In this document: one piece after another, positions 25,682-33,247 of the stretch
Position numbering within the stretch: position 1 is the first letter of the stretch
Layout of the letters: each line of letters starts with the position of its first letter
Assembly (NCBI RefSeq): GCF_014217605.1
Contig: NZ_CP043640.1
Span: 1 to 64,000 of the forward strand
Reading direction: 5' to 3'
Length of the DNA: 64,000 bases
Source: Sphingomonas sp. NBWT7
GTDB taxonomy: Bacteria > Pseudomonadota > Alphaproteobacteria > Sphingomonadales > Sphingomonadaceae
The notes under the pieces: generated by a model
The model's input: only the letters and a program-made list of their open reading frames with translations
Databases searched by the model: none
What the model was told of the DNA's origin: nothing
Program-made: the position numbers and the translations under genes

Positions 25682-25690
25682 CGTTATTGA
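24653..25690 (+). pseudogene. IS1595-family transposase, frameshifted
   Basis: The N-terminal zinc finger (CPHCGIVGEPF to CRACRRQTG) is in one frame up to about residue 100. After a frameshift (about 24955) the sequence GMSAVQFQQLGLTRYETAF continues in a second frame, and after another (about 25110) the DDE-like ISXO2 domain (HVEVDE, VTDDWSGYG, HLVFSNLKTWLNGIHHGVS) is in a third. The last frame runs past the element into the target duplication. The two lesions make it inactive. Confidence 0.8.
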
Positions 25691-25759
25691 TCGAACATGC
25701 CGATCTTGCGGTCGTCGAGATTGCTTAGGCTGCATTTTCCGTCTTCTGACAAAAAGTTT

Positions 25760-26038
25760 TTAGTTGGGCAATTCGATGACGAGATTGTCGAGCGGGAACA
25801 GCTTGCAGGCGAGCGCATAACCCCCCGCCTCTTCCGCCTCGCTCACTTGTAGCCTGCTCATTTTACCGGTGCGATAATTTCCGCTGGTCACCTTCACCTT
25901 GCACACGCCGCACCCGCCGCCGCGGCAGCCGACGAAAATGTCATTCAGCCCCAAGCGCTCCATCGCGATCAGGACCCGTTCCTCCTTGGGGCATTCGAAG
26001 CGGCTGCCATCGACGATCTGGACTTGATGCTTGATCAT
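25760..26038 (-). CDS. XylT-like plant-type 2Fe-2S ferredoxin
   Basis: 92 aa. Four cysteines at 38, 43, 46 and 78 in GCRGGGCGVCKVKV and ALACKLFP give the plant-type 2Fe-2S cluster. The CRGGGCG loop is as in XylT. XylT-type ferredoxins reactivate extradiol ring-cleavage dioxygenases by re-reducing the active-site iron. The start is 6 bp after the tautomerase fragment stop, an operon arrangement typical of meta-cleavage clusters. It appears intact. Confidence 0.8.
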   Translation of the reverse strand: MIKHQVQIVDGSRFECPKEERVLIAMERLGLNDIFVGCRGGGCGVCKVKVTSGNYRTGKMSRLQVSEAEEAGGYALACKLFPLDNLVIELPN

Positions 26039-26043
26039 CGTGG

Positions 26044-26164
26044 TCAGCTTGCCGCTTTCAAAGTATTGGTTTTGCGCGCGGCGAAGGTCACGCCCGCCAC
26101 CGCGAAATTCGCATCCGGGATCTCGCGCAGGATCACGCGGATCGACTCGCGAGGCACGCCGAGC
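26044..26164 (-). pseudogene. xylH: 4-oxalocrotonate tautomerase, C-terminal fragment
   Basis: About 39 codons remain, translating LGVPRESIRVILREIPDANF then AVAGVTFAARKTN, the C-terminal two thirds of the small tautomerase family. The N-terminus with the catalytic Pro1 is cut away by IS6100 at 26165. In meta-cleavage pathways this enzyme isomerises 2-hydroxymuconate. Its stop is followed immediately by the XylT-like gene. Confidence 0.6.
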
Positions 26165-27044
26165 GGCTCTGTTGCAAAGATTGGCGGCAGTCAGAGGTAG
26201 GCTGTCGCTCTGCGCCGATCAGGCGGCTGCTGCGAAATGGTGGTTGAGCATGCCCATGGCCTCCGTCAGCGCCGAGGGCCCAATGCCAAAAGCTCTCTCC
26301 ACAAGGCGCACCTCGCCCCTGATGCCGGGCTGCAGGCACCAGGGGCGAGCCTGTCCTTTGCGCAGGGCTCGCATGACTTCGAATCCCTTGATCGTGGCAT
26401 AGGCCGTGGGGATCGATTTGAAACCGCGCACCGGCTTGATCAGTATCTTGAGCTTTCCGTGATCGGCCTCGATCACGTTATTGAGATACTTCACCTGCCG
26501 GTGGGCCGTCTCCCGGTCCAGCTTTCCTTCGCGCTTCAATTCGGTGATCGCTGCACCATAGCTCGGCGCTTTGTCGGTATTGAGCGTGGCAGGCTTTTCC
26601 CAGTGCTTCAGGCCTCGCAGGGCCTTGCCCAGGAACCGCTTCGCTGCCTTGGCGCTGCGGGTCGGCGACAGGTAGAAATCGATCGTGTCGCCCCGCTTGT
26701 CGACTGCCCGGTACAGGTAGGTCCACTTGCCCCGCACCTTGACGTAGGTTTCATCCAGGCGCCAGCTCGGATCAAAGCCACGCCGCCAGAACCAGCGCAG
26801 CCGCTTCTCCATCTCCGGGGCGTAGCACTGGACCCAGCGATAGATCGTCGTATGGTCGACCGAAATGCCGCGTTCCGCCAGCATTTCCTCAAGGTCGCGA
26901 TAGCTGATCGGATAGCGACAATACCAGCGCACCGCCCACAGGATCACATCACCCTGGAAATGGCGCCACTTGAAATCCGTCATCGTTCCGTCCGTCCAAT
27001 CTCCGCCAAGCATGCTCAAGCTTCACGATTTTTGCAACAGAGCC
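26165..27044 (-). mobile_element. IS6100, copy 1 (880 bp)
   Basis: Both 14-bp ends GGCTCTGTTGCAAA are present (26165-26178 and the complement at 27031-27044). The length of exactly 880 bp equals IS6100. The flanking octamers (CGCCGAGC left, CGCAGGCT right) do not match, so the present flanks were joined by recombination or deletion rather than by one simple insertion. Confidence 0.95.
26219..26983 (-). CDS. tnpA: IS6100 transposase
   Basis: 254 aa from ATG 26983 (MTDFKWRHFQGD); in-frame upstream ATGs would add up to 12 residues. It is an IS6-family DDE transposase: the N-terminal helix-turn-helix, then DETYVKVRGKWTYLYRAVD, NTDKAPSYG and the E of NNVIEADHGKLK. The protein is identical to the copy at 29301-30065. 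It makes cointegrates by copying the element. Confidence 0.93.
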   Translation of the reverse strand: MTDFKWRHFQGDVILWAVRWYCRYPISYRDLEEMLAERGISVDHTTIYRWVQCYAPEMEKRLRWFWRRGFDPSWRLDETYVKVRGKWTYLYRAVDKRGDTIDFYLSPTRSAKAAKRFLGKALRGLKHWEKPATLNTDKAPSYGAAITELKREGKLDRETAHRQVKYLNNVIEADHGKLKILIKPVRGFKSIPTAYATIKGFEVMRALRKGQARPWCLQPGIRGEVRLVERAFGIGPSALTEAMGMLNHHFAAAA

Positions 27045-27512
27045 CGCAGGCTCAATCCCTGGTTTGCCAATGTCGGCAAACGACTGGTGAAGGCACCGAG
27101 GCTCTATGTTCGCGACAGCGGGCTGTTGCATGCCCTGCTGCGCCTCGAAAAGCTCGACGACATTCTTTCCCATCCTGTCGCCGGCACCAGCTGGGAAGGA
27201 ATGGTTATCGAGAACATCATCGGCGCGGTCGGCGATCGCTACGATGCCCATTTCTACCGGACGGCGAATGGTGCGGAGATAGACCTCATCCTCGTGTCCG
27301 GCGGCGTTCCCGAAGTGGCCATCGAAGTGAAGCGGTCGACGGCGCCCAGCGTTGAGCGCGGGTTTCACCTTGCCTGTGACGATCTCGAGATCGAGAAGCG
27401 CTGGCTGATTTACCCCGGAGAAATGGCCTACCCGAAGCCGCACGGCATCACGGCAATGCCTCTGGTGCAGGCGCTGGAGCAGCTGGTGGCCGGGACTTCA
27501 AAACCATCATGA
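27045..27512 (+). pseudogene. DUF4143 AAA-ATPase, C-terminal fragment
   Basis: About 155 codons in frame from the IS6100 edge: RRLNPWFANVGKRL, APRLYVRDSGLLHALL, and a PD-(D/E)XK-like tail (TANGAEIDLILV, VAIEVKRSTAPS). The ATPase half is missing. A complete but different member of this family lies at 38324-39547. The fragment is unrelated to the catabolic genes on its other side. Confidence 0.7.
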
Positions 27513-27625
27513 GAATTGCGCCCGGGCTGGCAATCACGGTGCGTGTGAAGTCTCGTCCGCTGCAGCATAATCTGTCGGTTGGCGGCATTCCGCGTTCAAA
27601 GCAGATTGCAGCTTAAATTGTCGGT

Positions 27626-27861
27626 TCACACCAGCATCTTGCGGCTGTCGCAGAAGATCGCCGCGATCGGCAGGCCGCGGTCGACATTCTCGCGCGCGAT
27701 GATCTTGTAGACGCACTCCTGGGTGAACAGCTCGGGCCATTCCTCCAGACGGTCCTCGTCGATCAGCTCGGCATGGCGCGCCACCAGTCCTCAACCTCCT
27801 GGTGAAGATCGCGCGCCCCAGCTTCCTCGAACCCCGTCCGTGCCCCCATCTCAGCTCCCAT
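27626..27861 (-). pseudogene. Ring-hydroxylating dioxygenase beta subunit, N-terminal fragment
   Basis: ATG 27861 overlaps the Rieske ferredoxin stop (TGAAATG). The start reads RDLHQEVEDWW; a one-base loss near 27775 shifts the frame, after which ELIDEDRLEEWPELFTQE and ENVDRGLPIAAIFCDSR continue as in beta subunits. The sequence then breaks off at about 27630. The interval 27513-27625 between it and the DUF4143 fragment shows nothing recognisable. It is non-functional. Confidence 0.65.
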
Positions 27862-27862
27862 T

Positions 27863-28195
27863 TCAGGCGCCCGCTTCGGGCGATGCCAGCCGGATCGCGA
27901 TCCAGCCGTCGTCGACCTCGACACTATAGGTCTTGAGCGGGATCTGGCACGGGAACACCGTCGCCGCCCCGCTCGCAATGTCGAACGCGCCGCCATGGAA
28001 CGGGCATTCGATCGTGCCGCCGTCCTGATAGCCGTCGGTCAGCATCGCATTGCCGTGCGTGCAGATGTTGTCGGTCACATAATAAGTGCCCCCGACATCA
28101 TAGACCGCAAACGGCGGCAGCCCGGCGACATGCGCCGCCACCGGCTCGCCCTCCTTCACCTCATCCACTCGGCACAGGCGAATCAGCTCGCTCAT
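27863..28195 (-). CDS. Rieske-type ferredoxin of an aromatic dioxygenase
   Basis: 110 aa, complete. The Rieske 2Fe-2S ligands are Cys45-X-His47 (ICTHGNAML) and Cys64-X2-His67 (ECPFHGGAFD). Size and sequence are those of BphA3/BphF-type ferredoxins, which carry electrons from the reductase to the terminal oxygenase. The neighbours are a broken oxygenase beta subunit downstream and a broken extradiol dioxygenase upstream. Together with the reductase at 23244 it could still form an electron-transfer pair, but no intact oxygenase is in the window. Confidence 0.85.
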   Translation of the reverse strand: MSELIRLCRVDEVKEGEPVAAHVAGLPPFAVYDVGGTYYVTDNICTHGNAMLTDGYQDGGTIECPFHGGAFDIASGAATVFPCQIPLKTYSVEVDDGWIAIRLASPEAGA

Positions 28196-28276
28196 ATCAT
28201 CCTTCTCGCAATCGTCGCTGGGACGCCGGGATCATCAAGACCCCGGCGTCCATCGCCCAAGACTTCAAACGCTCGG

Positions 28277-29165
28277 TTAGAGCTCGATGTCCATCCCGTA
28301 GCCGGCGGCCTCGTTGCCGTGGCCGAAAATGTCGCGGCTGTAATATTCCTGCTGGTTGTCCGCCTTCTTGGCACCCCAGCCCAGCTCCCACAGCCAGCCC
28401 GACGGTTGGCGCAGTAGAAGGTCAAAGCCTCGTCGGTCGAATGCTTGCCCAGCTGCAGCGCAACGTCGATCTTGCGCTGGCGGATGATGTCGTGCGCCAC
28501 CCCCAGATCGTCGAGATCGGTATATTCGAGCATCTTGATCCGCTTCTTCATCGGCCCAAGCGCCGAACGCCACCGAATGTTGGCGCCCGTTGACGTGCAT
28601 GAAATAAGGCTGCGCCACCATGCCGCCGGGAAGCGGAAGCTTGTACTCGACCGAGCCGGTGAGGCCGAGCATCTCGTAGAAGCGCACCGCGGCAGGAATG
28701 TCGTCCTGGCGCAAGATTCAGTGGCCGATGCCTTCCTTGGCGGTCATGAACTTGCCGAACATCGGCCGCCCCGGGTGGAACGCACGCCAGTTGTCGACCA
28801 GCGGACCATAGAAGATCTCGGTCGGGTTGCCGCCCGGATCGACCGTCTTGGCCAGGCCCAGAACACGCCGCTCGGCGCATTCCTCCTACGACGCCACGCG
28901 AATGTCGAGGTTGTTGAGCCGCAGCTTCTCGACCAGCTCGTTGAACTCGGACGGACCCGCAACCGCCAGCCGATATAGGCCAGGTCGTCGCCGCCATCGA
29001 TGTGCAGCGTGAGGCGGTGATGCCACTTGTCCATCCGCAGATAAATGCGGTCGCCCTCACCCTCGTCGACGATCTCCATGCCGACGATCGACGCCGCATA
29101 ATCCTTCCACGCCTCAACGTCGATATGGACAGACCGATATAACCCAGCTCGGTCACTTGCGACAT
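28277..29165 (-). pseudogene. Extradiol dioxygenase (NahC/BphC type), multiply broken
   Basis: The start MSQVTELGYIGLS has GAGAGG upstream. Homology can be followed across all frames: [87 protein letters not shown]-like KKADNQQEYYSRDIFGHG and GYGMDIEL. There are about four frameshifts (near 29127, 28975, 28558, 28400), an in-frame TAG at 28888 and a TGA where GIGHC is expected (about 28718). The ancestral enzyme cleaved 1,2-dihydroxynaphthalene or 2,3-dihydroxybiphenyl with Fe(II). It is dead. Confidence 0.8.
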
Positions 29166-29239
29166 CGCGCTCATCCTCTCTCTTGTCTCTACTTCAAGCC
29201 CGGCACCCCAGCCCGGTCCCGCCCCCCGCGCCTTAGTCC

Positions 29240-30119
29240 AACTCTGTTGCAAAAATCGTGAAGCTTGAGCATGCTTGGCGGAGATTGGACGGACGGAACG
29301 ATGACGGATTTCAAGTGGCGCCATTTCCAGGGTGATGTGATCCTGTGGGCGGTGCGCTGGTATTGTCGCTATCCGATCAGCTATCGCGACCTTGAGGAAA
29401 TGCTGGCGGAACGCGGCATTTCGGTCGACCATACGACGATCTATCGCTGGGTCCAGTGCTACGCCCCGGAGATGGAGAAGCGGCTGCGCTGGTTCTGGCG
29501 GCGTGGCTTTGATCCGAGCTGGCGCCTGGATGAAACCTACGTCAAGGTGCGGGGCAAGTGGACCTACCTGTACCGGGCAGTCGACAAGCGGGGCGACACG
29601 ATCGATTTCTACCTGTCGCCGACCCGCAGCGCCAAGGCAGCGAAGCGGTTCCTGGGCAAGGCCCTGCGAGGCCTGAAGCACTGGGAAAAGCCTGCCACGC
29701 TCAATACCGACAAAGCGCCGAGCTATGGTGCAGCGATCACCGAATTGAAGCGCGAAGGAAAGCTGGACCGGGAGACGGCCCACCGGCAGGTGAAGTATCT
29801 CAATAACGTGATCGAGGCCGATCACGGAAAGCTCAAGATACTGATCAAGCCGGTGCGCGGTTTCAAATCGATCCCCACGGCCTATGCCACGATCAAGGGA
29901 TTCGAAGTCATGCGAGCCCTGCGCAAAGGACAGGCTCGCCCCTGGTGCCTGCAGCCCGGCATCAGGGGCGAGGTGCGCCTTGTGGAGAGAGCTTTTGGCA
30001 TTGGGCCCTCGGCGCTGACGGAGGCCATGGGCATGCTCAACCACCATTTCGCAGCAGCCGCCTGATCGGCGCAGAGCGACAGCCTACCTCTGACTGCCGC
30101 CAATCTTTGCAACAGAGCC
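29240..30119 (+). mobile_element. IS6100, copy 2 (880 bp), with altered left tip
   Basis: Inverted relative to copy 1. The right end is normal (TTTGCAACAGAGCC, 30106-30119). The left end reads AACTCTGTTGCAAA, so the terminal GG is changed to AA. The flanks do not show a matching 8-bp repeat. The right end truncates parA. Confidence 0.93.
29301..30065 (+). CDS. tnpA: IS6100 transposase (second copy)
   Basis: 254 aa, identical to the copy at 26219-26983, with all DDE motifs present. Identity between the copies indicates recent duplication or gene conversion. The gene points right, away from copy 1. Confidence 0.93.
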   Translation: MTDFKWRHFQGDVILWAVRWYCRYPISYRDLEEMLAERGISVDHTTIYRWVQCYAPEMEKRLRWFWRRGFDPSWRLDETYVKVRGKWTYLYRAVDKRGDTIDFYLSPTRSAKAAKRFLGKALRGLKHWEKPATLNTDKAPSYGAAITELKREGKLDRETAHRQVKYLNNVIEADHGKLKILIKPVRGFKSIPTAYATIKGFEVMRALRKGQARPWCLQPGIRGEVRLVERAFGIGPSALTEAMGMLNHHFAAAA

Positions 30120-30517
30120 TGCACCGCCAAATAATGTGCAAGGTGGGTGGTAACGGTCGATTTGCCGACGCCGCCTTTGAAATTCTGGACAGCGATAATG
30201 GGCGGCTGATCGAGGGGCGCGCGGGCAGGCGACGCGCCAAGGACATCGCGCATATGAAGGAGCTCTTCGATCGTGTAGCCCGCCCGGCGTCCCAAATCGG
30301 TAGCCGGCGGCTGGGGGAGGCGACCGTCCTCCTCGGCCATGCGGATGCGGTTGGTCGAACAGCCGAGGAGCGTGGCGGCTTCGGCGATTCCATAACGCAC
30401 ATCGAGACCTTTGCGGGTATCGGGAAGGAAGGCCTTGCGGCGAAGCCGCTCAATCATGCGGACGCCCGCATCCGCCAATTCTGCTATTCGCGATGCATCT
30501 GAAGTCAATTCGGCCAT
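30120..30517 (-). pseudogene. parA: ParA partition ATPase, N-terminal fragment
   Basis: About 132 codons remain from ATG 30517. A MerR-like helix-turn-helix (GIAEAATLLGCSTNRIRMAE) is followed by VQNFKGGVGKSTVTTHLAHY, the deviant Walker A of plasmid ParA. The gene is cut right after HYLAVQ by IS6100; the frame continues 80 codons into the element. The rest of parA and any parB are not adjacent, so this partition locus is inactive. Confidence 0.8.
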
Positions 30518-30855
30518 TGTCTTCCACCCTGAACCAATTTATGGTTACATAGGCCGGTTTCCATTCAATCGTCAATGTTGAGTGCAAAAGAGATCAGGCG
30601 AACCGCATGCTTTGGATCTTCCGTTCAGTTTGTGGGCCGGTTTGGTGGCGCGGAGCAGGGGCATAGTCCAACCGAACGAACGAGGGGCGCCGTAGCGCCG
30701 GACAATATGCGCGAAAATCGAGCTAACACTCTGTCGAGACGAAAATTGGCGCGGTTTCGTACCGAAGGAAACCGACCAATTGGCGCGACTGGTTGGCCAC
30801 CGGCGGTGAACCGGGGGCGCGCGATCATGCTTGATGCGAACTTCCCGCTGCGGCG
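30518..30855. promoter_or_regulatory. parA upstream region with small repeats
   Basis: No gene is seen. The region contains an inverted repeat CGGTTTC-N9-GAAACCG (30752-30774) and two direct ATTGGCGCG copies (30745-30753 and 30779-30787). It is a plausible operator region for parA. Confidence 0.4.
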
Positions 30856-31872
30856 TCAGGCGCCGTTGGCCAACGAACCGAAGCGAGCGTCGAATTCGGC
30901 CATCTCCCGATCGAAGGTGGAAACGATATCGTCGATGTCTTTTGGCGGAACTAATGGATCGAGCGCCTTGCGGGGTCGGCCGCGCAGCGCAGGGGCTAGT
31001 CCCAGTGCGATCGCGACATCAGGGGCGGCGTAGACCCGCCAGGAGCGGCGACCACTCACTTCCCTGACCAGTGCCATACTGGCGGCGCGATCGAGCAGCT
31101 TGCCGGCGCCGGAGAGCGTCAGGCCAAGTGTCTCTGCGATCCGATCGGGGCTGGTGACCGGATGGTGGAGCAGGGCGGCGGCGAGCGCGGTAAGCAAGCC
31201 TGGGCGGTGAAGTCCCGAAATGGCATAGATCGCCCTGCGCCGGTCGTCCTCGATCGCGTCAATACTGGCGATCGATTGATCCGCGGCCCTGGTCATCTGG
31301 CGGAGCAAGCGCAGGCATTGCGGTCCTGCCTGGAGGCTGCCGAACCGCAGCGCCTTGTGGCCACCGGCGAGCGAGGGGAGGGGCGCCTGGGTGACGCCCA
31401 TCCGGTGGAGCAGGACGGGCAGCCACAGCCACGGCTGAATCGACCGATCAGCCAAAGCGAACTGTCGCATTACCTCGCAGGCGCGCAGCAAGGCCGGTGC
31501 AGCGGCAAACCCGTCGTCGAGCTCGGGGGTGAACGGGAGCTGCTCCTGCCAGTGATGGCCGGTCGCGGCCAACGATCGCCGCCAGCCATCGAACGCCGAG
31601 AACGGGTCGTCCAACGACGATCGATGCTGTCGGCCGGGCAAAGGCACCCCCGTTCCCCATGCAAATACCTCCGCCTCGTCGATTTCGACACCCTGCAGCT
31701 GGAGGGCTGTGGCATAACCGCTCCACGCCGCGCGAAGGGACCAGGCGGATGCCACGGAACTGGCGGAAACCCGGGCGTCCAGTCGTGCGATCGCGGCTGC
31801 TGCCGATTCGAGCGCGCTGGCCAATTCTACGGTCCAGGGAACCGAAATCAGGGCAGGGGAGGGGCGCGCCAT
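30856..31872 (-). CDS. DUF1612 helix-turn-helix protein
   Basis: 338 aa from ATG 31872 (MARPSPALISVPW); an upstream ATG at 31908 adds 12 residues. The layout matches the DUF1612/RHE_PE00001-like plasmid family: an N-terminal region with LRAAWSGYATALQLQGVEID, the WG-GxxxPLPGR block, and a C-terminal winged helix (RIAETLGLTLSGAGKLLDRA). The family is common near parA/rep of alphaproteobacterial plasmids; the function is unknown, probably regulatory. A TGATAA-N7-TTATCA inverted repeat (31929-31947) lies upstream. Confidence 0.7.
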   Translation of the reverse strand: MARPSPALISVPWTVELASALESAAAAIARLDARVSASSVASAWSLRAAWSGYATALQLQGVEIDEAEVFAWGTGVPLPGRQHRSSLDDPFSAFDGWRRSLAATGHHWQEQLPFTPELDDGFAAAPALLRACEVMRQFALADRSIQPWLWLPVLLHRMGVTQAPLPSLAGGHKALRFGSLQAGPQCLRLLRQMTRAADQSIASIDAIEDDRRRAIYAISGLHRPGLLTALAAALLHHPVTSPDRIAETLGLTLSGAGKLLDRAASMALVREVSGRRSWRVYAAPDVAIALGLAPALRGRPRKALDPLVPPKDIDDIVSTFDREMAEFDARFGSLANGA

Positions 31873-31928
31873 CGCCCGATTGTATCCGCAAAGCTGATCT
31901 CGGTCCATGTTGCCGATACGCACAGTGT

Positions 31929-31947
31929 TGATAATGGACCGTTATCA
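31929..31947. promoter_or_regulatory. Inverted repeat TGATAA-N7-TTATCA
   Basis: It lies upstream of the DUF1612 gene and of the original upstream region of the tyrosine recombinase before the transposon inserted. It is an operator candidate. Confidence 0.4.
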
Positions 31948-31989
31948 CCACTCTATACAATAGAAGGTGTTGGCGGTATCGCTGGGCGC

Positions 31990-32322
31990 TGTCGGTTTCC
32001 CCATACGACCGGACTCTGGCTTACCGCGCGACGTAGCGCGCCAGATTGTCCCCAAACCGCCGGATTCTGGGTAGCAAACCCCCGGACTGGTGCGGCCTCT
32101 GCCGAGAAAACCCCGCAGACTGCCCGCATTTTCGAGCTCGCCAGGATGTGAAAGCCGACGCTGCCTGTCCGCGCGGGAGAGCCGGGCTGACAGCGGGTTC
32201 TGTGGCCGTCGAGATGGGCCGATCGAACTCGACCACCTCAATCAAAGCTGGCCATAAGGTCCTCGAATTCATATCATATGGGGGCAACCGGTCGTTTGAC
32301 CCCATTATATGGAATGTGACAA
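31990..32322. other. Left end of the Tni transposon with repeat array and res candidate
   Basis: No gene is seen. Repeats with a CCGGA core occur near 32008, 32062 and 32090. Just before the recombinase an imperfect palindrome CATATGGGGGCAA...TTTGACCCCATTATATG (32275-32311) is a likely resolvase binding site. Confidence 0.55.
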
Positions 32323-33213
32323 ATGGCCCTGATCGGCTACGCGCGCGTCTCGACCGACGAACAGGACACCGCCGCGCAGCTCAGTGCCTTGCGCGCTGAG
32401 GGTTGCACGGTGATCCTCGAGGACAAGGCGAGCGGTGGCAGCCGCGATCGGCCGAACCTTGCACGAGCGCTCGAGCGCGTGCGGCACGGCGACACGCTGC
32501 TGGTGGTCCGGATCGACCGCTTGGCCCGGTCGCTCTCGCATCTGCTCGAGATCGTCGAGACCTTGCGGGGGAAGGGGGCCTATTTCCGCTCGATCCACGA
32601 TCCCATCGACACGTCGAGCGCGCAAGGCATGCTGATGACCCAGATGCTCGGCGCCTTCGCCGAATTCGAGCGAGCATTGATCCGCGAACGGACCAGGGCC
32701 GGCCTCAAGGCCGCTGTCGCGCGCGGGGCGAAGCCCGGGAACCCGAAGATGCGCTCGCGCGATCCAGCGGCGATCGCAGACATCCGGTACGCCCTCAAGG
32801 AGCGCTATCTCCATGAACTGGTCGATGATCGGCACCGATGGTTACCCACGGTCGCGCGACTGCGGCCACACCTCCCCTGGGGGATCGTGCTGCGACAAAT
32901 CCGCGCGATCACACCGCCGGTTCGTTCGTTCAGTGAGCGGACGCTCGTGAAAGCGTGCCGAACGCTGGTCAAGGCAGGGTATGCGGACCCGACGATCCTC
33001 GATCCGGCGCCGCGCTTGCCGCCTGATACGCGGGTCGCGCGGCTTGTCGCCGATCGACGAAAGACGCATCCGGATTCTTCGCTGCGAGAAATCGCCGCGT
33101 GGCTGACACGGGATCTGCGTGAACCAACTCCGCGGGGTGGGCTGGCGTGGTCGCCTGAAGGGGTCCGGCGGGTGATTGACCAAGCCGAGAAGCTGCATTT
33201 GATGGACACCTGA
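32323..33213 (+). CDS. tniR: Serine recombinase/resolvase of the Tni transposon
   Basis: 296 aa. The catalytic domain starts MALIGYARVSTDEQDT with Ser10 as nucleophile and continues with VVRIDRLARS, AFAEFERALIRERT and AVARGAKPGNP. The C-terminal 150 residues are an unusually long extension with winged-helix-like segments, longer than usual TnpR/TniR (about 200 aa). It should resolve cointegrates at the palindrome just upstream. It converges with tniQ. Confidence 0.8.
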   Translation: MALIGYARVSTDEQDTAAQLSALRAEGCTVILEDKASGGSRDRPNLARALERVRHGDTLLVVRIDRLARSLSHLLEIVETLRGKGAYFRSIHDPIDTSSAQGMLMTQMLGAFAEFERALIRERTRAGLKAAVARGAKPGNPKMRSRDPAAIADIRYALKERYLHELVDDRHRWLPTVARLRPHLPWGIVLRQIRAITPPVRSFSERTLVKACRTLVKAGYADPTILDPAPRLPPDTRVARLVADRRKTHPDSSLREIAAWLTRDLREPTPRGGLAWSPEGVRRVIDQAEKLHLMDT

Positions 33214-33247
33214 GCGGGGCTTGGAAGGAAGTCCCGCGAGATGACCG

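Noticed and set aside
26237..27355. Plus-strand frame of 372 codons through IS6100 copy 1
   Set aside because: Antisense to the transposase; the same sequence appears antisense in copy 2.
28548..30047. Long minus-strand frame of 499 codons
   Set aside because: It is mostly antisense to the IS6100 transposase and then runs into one frame of the broken extradiol dioxygenase; not a gene.
26165..30119. Functional IS6100 composite transposon
   Set aside because: The outer flanks show no matching 8-bp duplication and the enclosed genes are fragments, so there is no evidence that the unit moved as one.
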